This document shows positions 23,405 to 32,347 of a stretch of DNA of 64,000 bases, piece by piece. The notes under the pieces are model-generated. The model had not been told where the DNA came from. It saw nothing but the letters and a program-made list of their open reading frames with translations, and made no database searches. Position 1 is the first letter of the stretch. Each line of letters begins with the position of its first letter. The stretch spans positions 992,001 to 1,056,000 of the forward strand of contig NZ_FXAZ01000001.1 in NCBI RefSeq assembly GCF_900177815.1. The letters run 5' to 3'. The translations under genes were made by a program, and so were the position numbers. The stretch is from Paenibacillus aquistagni (GTDB lineage: Bacteria > Bacillota > Bacilli > Paenibacillales > Paenibacillaceae).

Positions 23405-23475
23405 AAATAGGTTGTGGCAGAACCGAGAATGTAGTTGTATTAGAATAACTAATAAATGAAAAGGAAGTAAAACAT

Positions 23476-23979
23476 TTGAAAACAACCATAAATGAAATCA
23501 GAAATGATAATTTAAGACTTGGAGTGTCGGGTTTAGGGGGATGGTTAATATTAATTCAAATAGGCCTGTATTTAACACTTATCGGATTAATCATTCTCAT
23601 AAGGGATAGTTTCTACAATTATTCAGATGAAATCTGGCAGTTATTGTCCACAGAAGGAACAATCTATTACCATCCATTATGGAGGCCAATTTTTATTTTT
23701 GAATCAATTTATAACATTTTGTTTTTTATTTTTACTATCACTATCCTAGTTCAATTTTATAGAAAGAAATCCATTGTTCCACGATTAATGATCATATTTT
23801 ATTCGCTAAGTCTACTTATTGGTATATTCGACTACATCATGATGCAGCAAATTCCTCTTGCTAGGGAACTAGAAGCTGCAAGCTCGATAAGAGATTTAAT
23901 TAAATCAACTGTTACCTGTCTAATATGGATCCCGTATTTTCTAAAATCAGAACGAGTAATGAATACTTTTGTTAGATAA
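23476..23979 (+). CDS. DUF2569-like membrane protein
   Basis: A 167-residue protein starting at TTG 23476 behind AAGGAAG. It opens with a polar leader and then GVSGLGGWLILIQIGLYLTL, the hallmark start of DUF2569 (G-L-G-G-W-L). Three more membrane segments follow at about 73-94, 103-122 and 143-158. The role is unknown. It probably pairs with the preceding membrane protein. Confidence 0.7.
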   Translation: MKTTINEIRNDNLRLGVSGLGGWLILIQIGLYLTLIGLIILIRDSFYNYSDEIWQLLSTEGTIYYHPLWRPIFIFESIYNILFFIFTITILVQFYRKKSIVPRLMIIFYSLSLLIGIFDYIMMQQIPLARELEAASSIRDLIKSTVTCLIWIPYFLKSERVMNTFVR

Positions 23980-24093
23980 TTCAAGAAGGCATCAAATCTC
24001 TTATTACTATATAGATCTATAAGTTCAATGAGCTGTAAAGAGAGCAAATATGAGATTAAAGATAGTAATGCTTTATTCTGAGGGGGCTAAACG

Positions 24094-24468
24094 ATGTTGG
24101 TACCACAGCTTTATTTGAACGGCAGCTGCTCTGAAGCTATCGAGCTTTATAAGAAGGCCTTCGGATCTGAAGTAGACAATATTATGTATGACCCTGAACA
24201 AGAGTCCGGAAAATTTGTCATTCACGCGGAAATGCACATTTTGGGCACTAGATTAATGTTAAGTGATCATGGTGGAACTTTAGAGTCTTCAGCTGATTCA
24301 ACAATGGAAATAGTCGCACAATTTAGTAACGAGCAATCATTAAGAGCGGCTTACCAAATAATAAAAGTAGAAAGCAAAACGATAACTCCAATAGGGTCAA
24401 TATTTTTTAGTCCATGTTTCGTATCATTTATTGATAAGTTCGGCGTAAGATGGTGCTTTATGGTGTAA
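24094..24468 (+). CDS. VOC-family (PhnB-like) protein
   Basis: A 124-residue protein with GAGGGGGC upstream. YLNGSCSEAIELYKKAFGSE is the standard PhnB-type opening. HAEMHILGTRLMLSDHGG carries a metal-side histidine, and FVSFIDKFGVRWCFMV closes the domain, so it is slightly shorter than most homologues. Its stop is fused to an attC-like right end (24465 onward). Members of this branch bind ligands or act as small isomerases; no function is assigned. Confidence 0.78.
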   Translation: MLVPQLYLNGSCSEAIELYKKAFGSEVDNIMYDPEQESGKFVIHAEMHILGTRLMLSDHGGTLESSADSTMEIVAQFSNEQSLRAAYQIIKVESKTITPIGSIFFSPCFVSFIDKFGVRWCFMV

Positions 24469-24491
24469 GCGTAGATACAAAAACGTTAGCT
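24465..24491 (+). repeat. attC-like right half-site, copy 20
   Basis: TAAGCGTAGATACAAAAAC runs into GTTAGCT (24485-24491). The half-site starts at the VOC stop codon, so the gene and site are directly joined. Confidence 0.5.
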
Positions 24492-24527
24492 GGAATTTGG
24501 TTTGTTGGATAGATGGAGGAAAACGCT

Positions 24528-25466
24528 GTGAAAAAATTAATATTTGTAGAAGGAATTCCTGGCTCAGGAAAATCTACTTTTGCTAGATTTTTAGCCAACC
24601 AGTTTGAAAGAAATGGTTACACTTGTGACTTATTCTTCGAAACCACCTATAATCATCCAGTCATCTTTTCTGAGTCATTTGATGATTATAATAGGTTTAT
24701 AGAATCATATATGGAGCGATGGAAGGTGTTCCTCGTCAATCAAAGCGAGAGTGATGTTGTTGTGATGGAATCAGCAATATTCCAAAGCCCTATTGTTCAT
24801 CTATTGCATAAAGATGTAGACAGAAACATCATCCAATCTGTGATTGTCAAAGTAAGCAGGATGCTTGAACAAGTGAATGAATGTAAGTTGATCTATTTTT
24901 ATCAAGAAGATGCTGCTGCTGCGATCCAAAATATGATTGAAATTAGGGGGAGAGAAGAATTTTTATTGCGAAAGCATAACGAACATAAACATGAAAAGTA
25001 CTTTGCTAATCGGATGGAACAGGGACCAGAATCACATGTAACGTTCTTTCTTGAATATGCTGCTATCGCTAACCAATTTGTGAAAGAAGTTTCAATCGAA
25101 ACCGTAATCATTGAGAACTCCTCACGGAATTATTCATTATATGAACAGCAGCTGCTGAACGAATTCGTCTTAACATATTTCCCTGATCCCCATGTTGAAA
25201 TGTCTGTACTGAAGGGCTATACAGGTATATATCATAATCAAGACTTGAACTTCAATCTAATTGTTGAATTGAAAGATAACCATTTATATATTTTCGGCAA
25301 TAAGAAACTGAAGGCCAAAAGTAGAAATCAATTCTACCTTGATGATATGAGTGTAACAGCTAATTTTATTTGTGATAACAATAACGTTAATCGTGTAGTT
25401 ATAACGGAAAAGGATTTATATGCAAACAGAAATGATAACGGAACTGCTTTTGTAAGAATTTCATAG
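24528..25466 (+). CDS. P-loop nucleoside/small-molecule kinase with C-terminal beta domain
   Basis: A 312-residue protein. GTG 24528 is preferred, with GGAGG seven bases upstream. Walker A is EGIPGSGKST near residues 7-16; the core continues with FFETTYNHPVIF, VVVMESAIFQSPIVH (a strand after which D/E contact Mg) and a helical lid. Residues from about 225 (YTGIYHNQDLNFNLIVELKD) form a small strand-rich domain like those found after beta-lactamase-type hydrolases. The kinase half is a paralogue of 38954-39802, which lacks the C-terminal domain. Confidence 0.75.
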   Translation: MKKLIFVEGIPGSGKSTFARFLANQFERNGYTCDLFFETTYNHPVIFSESFDDYNRFIESYMERWKVFLVNQSESDVVVMESAIFQSPIVHLLHKDVDRNIIQSVIVKVSRMLEQVNECKLIYFYQEDAAAAIQNMIEIRGREEFLLRKHNEHKHEKYFANRMEQGPESHVTFFLEYAAIANQFVKEVSIETVIIENSSRNYSLYEQQLLNEFVLTYFPDPHVEMSVLKGYTGIYHNQDLNFNLIVELKDNHLYIFGNKKLKAKSRNQFYLDDMSVTANFICDNNNVNRVVITEKDLYANRNDNGTAFVRIS

Positions 25467-25479
25467 ATGAACGTACTTC

Positions 25480-25628
25480 AGCTAAGGTTATATCCACACA
25501 TCTTAGATTTGCAGTTTCTCGGACCGCCATAGGGGATCGACAGTGGATTCAGGCGGACACATCACCATTTCTGACCCTGAGGGATATTTAAGTCGGTGCA
25601 GACCTCGTTAATAACGGTAATGTTGGCT
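25480..25628 (+). repeat. attC-like repeat, copy 21 (149 bp)
   Basis: TTCAGCTAAGGTTATATCCAC is the decayed left end. GGACCGCC, GACAGTGGATTCAGGCGGAC and TTTAAGTCGGTGC are clear interior blocks, with GTCCGCC-type arms complementary to each other. The right box is eroded to GTTGGCT (25622-25628). Confidence 0.55.
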
Positions 25629-25666
25629 GAAAGATCGGAAATAAGCTTAAAAAGGAGAGGATCTTT

Positions 25667-26215
25667 ATGGCTCGCCTGGTAGTCATGACGGTTGGAAAAA
25701 CCCATAGCGGCAAAACAACTTTTGCCAAAGAATTAGACTCTGTTCTACAAGAAGCTATTGTCATCGATCAAGATAACCATGCTGAATTTATTCATGAGCA
25801 TTACATGAAACTTTGTCCTATAGAAGGCCCGAACACCTTTAAAATCTCTGTGACTAACGCAATTGTTAACTATGCTATGGAGCAAAGCAATTACCATATT
25901 ATCTTATGTAACTCTAATTTGAATAAATTAGGAAGAGCGAATGTTCTACAGAGTTTTCATAATCAAGGATTTACAAGTATAATTGTCTATTTTGAGTTAC
26001 CTACTGATTTGCTGAAAGAGCGTGTTATACGAACCAATAGAAGAAAAACGATATTTAGGAGTGCATCTAGCTTTTTGGAAGTATTGGAGAGACAAGATAA
26101 ATCGTCAGACATAGAACCTAGTAAAGATGAAGCAAATTATATATTTGTCATAAATGATCCGAATGATACAGCGGGAATTATTCAAAACATTATAGCCATC
26201 AGCGATGTTAGATGA
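25667..26215 (+). CDS. AAA-type P-loop kinase
   Basis: A 182-residue protein with AAAAAGGAGAGG upstream. Walker A reads VGKTHSGKTTFAK (residues 9-21), VIDQDNH follows as the Asp-containing strand, and ERVIRTNRRK forms the basic lid. The layout is that of AAA_33 kinases that phosphorylate antibiotics, nucleosides or sugars. It is similar in architecture to 13018-13551 but diverged. It is a single-gene unit between copies 21 and 22. Confidence 0.75.
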   Translation: MARLVVMTVGKTHSGKTTFAKELDSVLQEAIVIDQDNHAEFIHEHYMKLCPIEGPNTFKISVTNAIVNYAMEQSNYHIILCNSNLNKLGRANVLQSFHNQGFTSIIVYFELPTDLLKERVIRTNRRKTIFRSASSFLEVLERQDKSSDIEPSKDEANYIFVINDPNDTAGIIQNIIAISDVR

Positions 26216-26236
26216 TTGATAAAAGCAGATCCCTTC

Positions 26237-26255
26237 AGATAACATAAAGGACAGC
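26237..26255 (+). repeat. attC-like left box, copy 22
   Basis: CCCTTCAGATAACATAAAGG contains AGATAAC (26237-26243), as at copies 5 and 11. The rest is missing. It is the last clear box of the dense run. Confidence 0.35.
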
Positions 26256-26275
26256 ATGTAAGGAGAGAGACAAAA

Positions 26276-27322
26276 GTGATTAAACCGATAAGTCTTATGC
26301 CTGGATCAAAGATTGCCATTATTTCACCTTCAAGCGGCTTGCCTTATTTGTTTCCAGAGATCTATGAACTTGGGTTGAAGAATCTGAGCGAAGTTCTAGG
26401 CTTTGAAATTGTTGAAATGCCAACTTCGAGAATGTCCTCTGATGAGTTGTATAATAATCCGCAGCTTCGTGCCAGTGATATCAATGACTGCTTCAAAGAT
26501 GAGAGCATTAAAGGCATGATTACATCAATAGGTGGGTATGAATCTATAAGGATTCTACCCTATCTGGATACTGAGGCAATCCTTAATCATCCAAAGTTTA
26601 TTATGGGTTTTTCGGATGCGACTACCTTTTTAAGCTACTTGAACCAATTGGGACTTGTGACATTTTATGGTCCTTCAGTAATGGCTGGTCTTGCTCAAAT
26701 TAGAAGTCTACCTTACGAATTTACTGAACATCTAAAATCAATGTTACTTTCAAACCAATCTCCTTATAGATATTTTCCATATGACAAATGGACTAATGGA
26801 TATAAAGATTGGAGTGATAGGGAAACCCTTGGTGAATGTCAGGAATTTCATGAGAATAAAAAGGGATGGGCATTTTTGCAAGGGGCTTCAGTTGTCCAAG
26901 GTTATTTGTGGGGAGGATGCATAGAAGTATTGGAGTTTATGAAATCCACCGTGTACTGGCCAAGTGAAGCTTTTTGGAAAGATAGAATTCTGTTTTTCGA
27001 AACATCTGAAGAAAAGCCTTCACCCATGGAGGTTGGAAGTATGCTTCGAAATTACGGAATGCAGGGAATCTTCTCACAAATAAATGGAATCATTTTGGGA
27101 AGAGCTAAAGATTACTCAGACGAAGAAAAACTAAATCTTAATGAGATCGTATTGAGCGTTGTAAAAGATGAATTTAGTGCTGATCATGTACCCATCATCG
27201 TTGATTTTGATTTTGGACATACAGATCCTAAATTAATATTGCCCTTAGGGGGAAAGGTAGAATTAAATCCTGAAACTAAAGAAATCACCTTAATGGATAA
27301 CCCCTTCGAGGCACTTCAATAA
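26276..27322 (+). CDS. S66-family peptidase (LD-carboxypeptidase/MccF-like)
   Basis: A 348-residue serine peptidase starting at GTG 26276 behind AAGGAGAG. The catalytic serine is in MGFSDATTFL (residues about 116-125), the glutamate in FFETSEEKPSP and the histidine in DFDFGHTDPK, the S66 Ser-Glu-His triad. The opening IAIISPSSGLPY is also typical. The longer central insert (WAFLQGASVVQGYLWGG) is closer to microcin C self-immunity (MccF) types than to murein LdcA. It may cleave peptide-nucleotide antibiotics or muropeptides. Confidence 0.88.
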   Translation: MIKPISLMPGSKIAIISPSSGLPYLFPEIYELGLKNLSEVLGFEIVEMPTSRMSSDELYNNPQLRASDINDCFKDESIKGMITSIGGYESIRILPYLDTEAILNHPKFIMGFSDATTFLSYLNQLGLVTFYGPSVMAGLAQIRSLPYEFTEHLKSMLLSNQSPYRYFPYDKWTNGYKDWSDRETLGECQEFHENKKGWAFLQGASVVQGYLWGGCIEVLEFMKSTVYWPSEAFWKDRILFFETSEEKPSPMEVGSMLRNYGMQGIFSQINGIILGRAKDYSDEEKLNLNEIVLSVVKDEFSADHVPIIVDFDFGHTDPKLILPLGGKVELNPETKEITLMDNPFEALQ

Positions 27323-27340
27323 TAATCACCAAGAGTAAAC

Positions 27341-27439
27341 GAAGACCCACTCAAATACTTTCCTTTAAGAGAACCCATTAAAGAATTGAATGCAATGACC
27401 TATAAGATCTTAAAAAAGTCAGGATATATTCATTGGTAG
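27341..27439 (+). pseudogene. Orphan C-terminal gene fragment
   Basis: A frame without a start encodes EDPLKYFPLREPIKELNAMT and YKILKKSGYIHW to a TAG at 27437. Its protein-like composition and clean stop suggest the tail of a lost gene. I do not recognise the family. The rest of 27323-27526 holds nothing else I can support. Confidence 0.4.
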
Positions 27440-27526
27440 TTATTCGAAATAGTCTGTGACGTCATTTCACTCATTACTCACATGGGGATGGAAAGCCTAG
27501 AATTCCAAGCTTACAGGAGTAACTAC

Positions 27527-28296
27527 ATGTTACCTTATCCAGCTTCAACAAGCCGAACAGATAAGCTAGATTTTATGGATAGAATCAAAAAATGCTGTTA
27601 AACAAGTATGAAGAAAATATTGAGGCAATCGGTGTTTACGGTTCTATAGCTCAAGAAAAGGATGGACCTTATTCTGATATAGAGTTACATGTAATTAGTA
27701 GGGATGGTTTGGACATTCCTGGTTATGAATTGATTCATCATCCATTTAAAATAGAAATTTCTGCTATGCAGAAATCAGATTGGCTTGAAAAAGCAAGTAG
27801 GGTTGATGATTCTTGGGCCATTAAAGTGGGGAGTTTCCTGCACATTACTTCGTTGTTTGATCCCAATCATTTATTTGAGAAGGCAAAAAGTACGGCACTC
27901 TCAGTATCTGATGAAGCTATTCAAAATGCAATAAGAGAATTCATGATCTGGGAACCCTATGAAACGATGGGCAAAATTCGGAATAGCTATAGGACTAATA
28001 ACCTTTCTTATCTACCTCGAGCTGTATTTGATTTCACATGGCAAGTTGCTAAATTGATTGGTTTGTTCAATAAACAATACTATAGCACTAGAGCCTTGAC
28101 TCTTGAGGAGTCCATAGCTAAATCAATTAAGCCAGAAGGATATTCAGAATTAGCGGAAAAAGTGATATGTGGAGAGCTATCTGATAAGGAAGAGCTGTAT
28201 CGGCTTTGTGAAAACTTATGGACAGGTTTAAATGAGTTACTTGAAGAGTTGGGCATCGATTATCGAAGTAACAATGTCTTCAAATGTTATTGTTAA
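27527..28296 (+). pseudogene. ANT(4')-like aminoglycoside nucleotidyltransferase, frameshifted near its start
   Basis: CAGGAG precedes ATG 27527, which encodes MLPYPASTSRTDKLDFMDRI before hitting a stop. One more A in the run of six at 27587-27592 would join it to the main frame. That frame carries IGVYGSIAQEKDGPYSDIEL (nucleotidyltransferase G-S...D-x-E), FKIEISAM and the helical C-terminal domain of kanamycin-type nucleotidyltransferases. Translation from ATG 27592 would give 234 residues without the first helix, so activity cannot be excluded. The C-terminus (FKCYC) overlaps the next broken gene. Confidence 0.65.
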
Positions 28297-28872
28297 CTGG
28301 CTGTAATGCTAATGTAGAACAACTCAGACAAACTAATAAGGAGCTTATTAAAGAAGTAGCGGTGCTGAAAAATCAACTACAGGAGAGCGAAATAAAGTTA
28401 AATAATGTGTTGAAAGCAAAAGAGTTACAAACGAAGGGTGAAGTTACAAGCGATTTTAATATTTTCAATTGAAGGTCAATTTATCAAAGGTGATCTATAC
28501 ATACCTAATACCTTAAGCCTTAAAGATATTAGAGATACTTTTGGTGAGCCAATTGAAATAAAGGAATCTGTAGGTTCTCATGGTAGTTATAAAGAGTCAA
28601 TACTAACATATAAGAATGCATCATTTACATTTGAGAGCATTGAAGACGTGGACCACATCAAATGGTATACAATAAAGGAACCTAATATTTTCACAATACG
28701 AGGGGTTTCTGTAGGTTCAACAGCGAGTGAAGTTATACAAGCTTATGACAAAGGATTTTATAATTTTCATGTTTCAGATGATATGATTTTCTTTGGCGAG
28801 AAGACAGGAATGTCTTTTAAGTTGAATAAGGGAATAGTAATCGAAATAAAAGTATGGTTTATGTATGAGTGA
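28284..28872 (+). pseudogene. Lipoprotein with coiled coil, 5'-truncated and frameshifted
   Basis: The first part begins MLLLTGC (a lipobox L-T-G-C with almost no signal peptide before it) and runs through a coiled coil (ELIKEVAVLKNQLQESEIKL) to a stop at 28470. The second part, shifted by one base near 28460, continues FSIEGQFIKGDLYIPNTLSL to a TGA at 28870. Together they make one gene that has lost its 5' end to the preceding nucleotidyltransferase gene and has an internal frameshift in a T/A-rich stretch. Confidence 0.6.
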
Positions 28873-29690
28873 TCACATTAAACCATAAGGAGACATTGTA
28901 TTTGATATATCATTTCCAAGACGAAAAGATTAATCGGACCCTTTCTTTATTTTTAAAGGACATACAATATGTACTACGTGACAAACTAACAAGTGTTTAT
29001 ATTTATGGGTCAGCACTACATAATGATTTGTGTCCAGGGTATGGAGATTTGGATTTCTTGGTAATAGTCAACAGTAACCTGACTAGTAATGAAATTGAGA
29101 GATTAAACATGAAGAGAAGCACGTATAGAATGGAGTGTACAGATCTCTATTCACACATGTTAGAAGGCGCATTTTTACCGTTGACGTTAATTCAGAGTGA
29201 AGCAGGTCAAGCATTATGGTGGGGAACGAAAGGCGAGAATATCTGGTCGAAAAATCAGCTTGATTTATTTACTATGTATACGATCAAGAATCAAGGACTA
29301 TTGTTGTATGGGGAATCGCAAAATCACATCATGCCAGCAATACAGAAAGAGGAGATAAGACGATATCTTCTGGATTTTTCAATCTGCATGAGAGAACATG
29401 GTAAGGGAGGGAGTTTGCATTCCATTGATTAGTTGTTATTAACGGCTAAGTTCATTGGCTGGTTAAGTGAAGGAGTCATTTTTTCAAAGAGTCAAGCTGC
29501 CGAATGGGGACTAATGAAATTAAAAAGCAATTGGAAGGAACATTTGCAGAACGCTAAGGAACTTAGGAAGAATCCGGTGAAAGCTAAGTTGCCGGAATAT
29601 TCTGAATGGATCAATAACTTTGATTCAATAATCATTGAAGCTTCAAACGATCTTTATATGCAACTTAATGAAAGCGAAAGCATTTTATAA
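28869..29690 (+). pseudogene. Aminoglycoside-type nucleotidyltransferase with internal amber codon
   Basis: The frame runs from GTG 28869 (or TTG 28902, better placed after AAGGAG) to TAG 29430-29432, then continues in the same frame to 29690. YIYGSALHNDLCPGYGDLDF is the nucleotidyltransferase G-S...D-x-D motif. After HSID the TAG is followed by LLLTAKFIGWLSEGVIF, the expected helical substrate-binding domain; a Trp codon changed to TAG would explain it. Intact length would be about 273 residues, as in AadA-like enzymes. The truncated product lacks most of the second domain. Confidence 0.7.
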
Positions 29691-29786
29691 GTTAAGAGCT
29701 ATATAAGGAAATTGAATATTGTTAATATATAAATGTTAAGTAAGATAGCGGTAATTGCAAATAACAAAAGAACAGGTGATACGCAT

Positions 29787-30242
29787 ATGGCTAGAGCACC
29801 ATATCAAGTATTGATCATTCCTTACATTAGAAAAGAAGATCATAAGATTATGTTTGCTTTGTTTAGAAGGTCTCAAGAAGGATACTGGCAAGGAATTGCT
29901 GGAGGAGGAGAAGAGGGGGAATCAATCATAGAGACTGCGAAGCGAGAAGCATTTGAAGAAGCAGGAATCCAACAAGATCAGAAATATATACAGCTTGATT
30001 CTTGTTCAGGGCTATCTGTAGTTAGTGTGGTTGGTGAGTTTATGTGGGGCTGCGATAAATATATTATCCCGGAACACTGCTTCGGAGTAGAAGTAGATAA
30101 TCAAGATCTACTAATATCAAGTGAACATAAAGAATATAAATGGGTTTGTTATGAGGAAGCGATTGAAATGCTCAAATGGGATAGCAATAAGACAGCAATT
30201 TGGGAACTAAATCAAAGGCTTTTAAGAGAAAATCTAAAGTAG
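29787..30242 (+). CDS. NUDIX hydrolase
   Basis: A 151-residue enzyme. ATG 29787 with AGGTGA upstream is favoured over ATG 29733. The Nudix box is GGGEEGESIIETAKREAFEE followed by AGI (G-x5-E-x7-R-E-x2-E-E-x-G), near residues 39-61. It opens with APYQVLIIPY. It hydrolyses a nucleoside diphosphate linked to another group; dihydroneopterin-triphosphate-like members look similar (CDKYIIPEHCFGVEV). The substrate is unproven. Confidence 0.88.
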   Translation: MARAPYQVLIIPYIRKEDHKIMFALFRRSQEGYWQGIAGGGEEGESIIETAKREAFEEAGIQQDQKYIQLDSCSGLSVVSVVGEFMWGCDKYIIPEHCFGVEVDNQDLLISSEHKEYKWVCYEEAIEMLKWDSNKTAIWELNQRLLRENLK

Positions 30243-30303
30243 ACGACCGACTACTCTGATATGAAATGATGAGCTTTGAAGTACGGACGAAAGCAGGTGT
30301 AGA

Positions 30304-30486
30304 ATGAAGGGTTCTTTGAGAACGATGCTCTTGGGGATAGCTTTAATGATATTTGGGGTGTACATACAAGGTGAACCGGTCATCAAATGGTATGGCAATG
30401 AATTTGTTCTTGTTTTGTTTGGATTTCTCATCTGTTTGGCAGGGTTCTTTCTAGATAACAGTAAAAAAGACACTAATGGTAAGTAA
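30304..30486 (+). CDS. Small two-segment membrane protein
   Basis: A 60-residue protein with GCAGGTG upstream of ATG 30304. Two hydrophobic stretches (about residues 5-22 and 33-51) are joined by a short polar turn (GEPVIKWYGNE), and the tail is basic. No family is recognised. Confidence 0.55.
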   Translation: MKGSLRTMLLGIALMIFGVYIQGEPVIKWYGNEFVLVLFGFLICLAGFFLDNSKKDTNGK

Positions 30487-30523
30487 AAAGAACATCGTTT
30501 ATCCGAAGTGGAAGGATATCATC

Positions 30524-30606
30524 ATATAACAATGCATTCGCGCTGTGTGCCGGCAAGTCATCTCTCGATCGCCAGAGGGCAATTGTGGAAGAAGATTCAG
30601 GCGATA
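30524..30606 (+). repeat. attC-like left part, copy 23
   Basis: ATATAAC (30524-30530) is followed by AATGCATTCGCGCTGTGTGC, CTCGATCGCCAGAGGG and GTGGAAGAAGATTCAGGCGAT, the left and middle blocks of other copies. The right end is missing. It lies far to the right of the dense run and suggests that the array once extended here. Confidence 0.45.
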
Positions 30607-30622
30607 AAAGGAGATATACAGG

Positions 30623-31594
30623 ATGAAAGAATCTTGGGAACGAACAAGTAAGAATATTAATATGAATAACGAAACAATAAGTATATTGATTGACAAAGTA
30701 TTCAGAGGCAAACGGCTCATAAAAGCTGAAAGAACGGAAACAGGTCTGAGCAGTGGTACCTATAAAGTCCTGATTGAAGGAATAAATACTCCATACCTCT
30801 TAAGAATATCAACTGGTGATATAAATGTAGCAGCAAAAGAAGAAGCAATTGCTAAGAAGTTGAAAGGCATTGTGCCTGTAGCAGATTATCTGTATCTTGA
30901 TACAAGCCGGAATTTGATAGAATATGACTGGGCAATACTAGAGTGGAAAGAGGGAATATTACTGCGCGATATTTTGCAAAATGGAGAAAAGCTTGAGGTA
31001 GCAAAAGCGGCAGAATCTATTGGCAATATATTAGCTTGCATACATAGTCATACTTTTGACTGCCCGGGCTTTCTAGCAGGGGATCTTACTATCTCCAATC
31101 CATTTAACATGGGGGGCGATGAATTTTACACTTTTATTTTAGAAACTCTGGATAATGGCGCAGCCGGTCATTGGCTGGGAGCGGAGACGAAGGAAAGGGT
31201 TCGATCATTCTGTGCGTCACATCGTTCGTTATTGTCTGAAATTCATGAACCGCCGGTCCTCGTTCATTCGGATTTCAATGGCCTAAATATATTATTGGCT
31301 GATGGTCAAAATGGCATTGAAGTGTCAGCGGTATTGGACTGGGAGTTTGCCTTTTCAGGTAGGCGTTATGTTGATATTGGAAATATGCTTCGGTATGAAA
31401 AAGGGAATTCTTTGTTCGAGCAGCTTTTTATACAAGCTTATTTGGATTCTGGGGGATTCTTGAACGAGAATTGGGTCCAGTTATCTCAATTGGAAGATTT
31501 AATTGCTTTGTGTGATTTATTGAATCGTTCAACTTCAGACATGCCTAATCGGATCTCAGATTTAAGACGACTAATCATTCAGACGGTACAATAA
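30623..31594 (+). CDS. Aminoglycoside phosphotransferase (APH)-family kinase
   Basis: A 323-residue kinase with AAAAGGAGA upstream. The nucleotide-binding start is GLSSGTYKVLIEG, with Lys-anchoring strand YLLRIS. The catalytic loop is VLVHSDFNGLNILL (H-x-D-x5-N), and the Mg site is AVLDWEFAFSG (D-x-E). These are the marks of APH/choline-kinase-like enzymes acting on small hydroxyl compounds, including macrolides and aminoglycosides. It is intact, unlike two other resistance-type genes nearby. Confidence 0.85.
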   Translation: MKESWERTSKNINMNNETISILIDKVFRGKRLIKAERTETGLSSGTYKVLIEGINTPYLLRISTGDINVAAKEEAIAKKLKGIVPVADYLYLDTSRNLIEYDWAILEWKEGILLRDILQNGEKLEVAKAAESIGNILACIHSHTFDCPGFLAGDLTISNPFNMGGDEFYTFILETLDNGAAGHWLGAETKERVRSFCASHRSLLSEIHEPPVLVHSDFNGLNILLADGQNGIEVSAVLDWEFAFSGRRYVDIGNMLRYEKGNSLFEQLFIQAYLDSGGFLNENWVQLSQLEDLIALCDLLNRSTSDMPNRISDLRRLIIQTVQ

Positions 31595-31629
31595 GCCAAT
31601 GTGTTGCAAGTTTAGGAGAAGGTATACAT

Positions 31630-32303
31630 ATGAATAATGTTGATGAATACAAAGTGGAAATCACAACAGGGCAATATGTGACGGCTCCTTTGGAGCAGCA
31701 ATTAATGATAAGACATTTATTAGGTGAAAATGTAGAATGCCATTTTGAAATCTATTTTCATTGGTATAATATGATTCATGAATTAGGGCATGCCATTTTT
31801 GAATACAATTGTCCTAACCGTCCTCATCCCGCAGACGAAGAACAATTGGTCAATCAGTTTGCGATCGCATATTGGCGGCACTATGGAGAGATCGAAAAAC
31901 TTGAATCGCTATGTTCAATTGTCCACGATTCACTCCGTAAGTTCGTTGTACCAACAGACAATGCTAAAGATCATCTTAGCTATGCAAAAGAACACTGGGG
32001 CACTGAAGAATTATACGACTTTATAACTATGGGTGGTTTCAGTTTAGTTGTGTCGAACATTCTATCTCTCAACACCTATCATTAGAACAAGCATTAAGTG
32101 ATATGGGGCTGACACAGGTACAAAGGCAGCAAAGGGTGTTGTTCCAATATAATGTAGATGAAATGATGCCGTATAAAGTTATTGAGGATGCAAAAAAAGC
32201 ATTATGCTGTTGGGGAATTAAGCTGCCGACAGAGATAGATGTTGTTTTATCAGATGATCCCAATCGCCATATGTGTCAGAGTATACGCATATGTGAGAGT
32301 TAA
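31630..32303 (+). pseudogene. HExxH metallopeptidase-like gene, frameshifted
   Basis: The first part (ATG 31630 after AGGAGAAGG) contains MIHELGHAIFEYNCP, a zinc-binding H-E-x-x-H motif, and QLVNQFAIAYWRHYG. It stops at 32083. A one-base shift near 32028 joins it to a second open stretch reading YGWFQFSCVEHSISQHLSLE and later VDEMMPYKVIEDAKKALCC, ending at 32303. The two halves have the same style and order, so this was one gene of about 224 residues. The active site lies in the part that is still translated. Confidence 0.6.
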
Positions 32304-32347
32304 ACAAAGTTAACATCTTTCGATAAACGAACTCAAGGCGGTGAACC

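Noticed and set aside
8023-25628. Repeats considered as ordinary MITEs or REP/BIME-type elements
   Set aside because: No constant target duplication, variable length with conserved ends, strict gene-3' position and orientation, and more than one sequence type. Not fully excluded; it is the main alternative to the attC reading.
8023-30606. CRISPR array
   Set aside because: Repeats are long, imperfect and separated by genes of several hundred bases; there are no short regular spacers and no cas genes.
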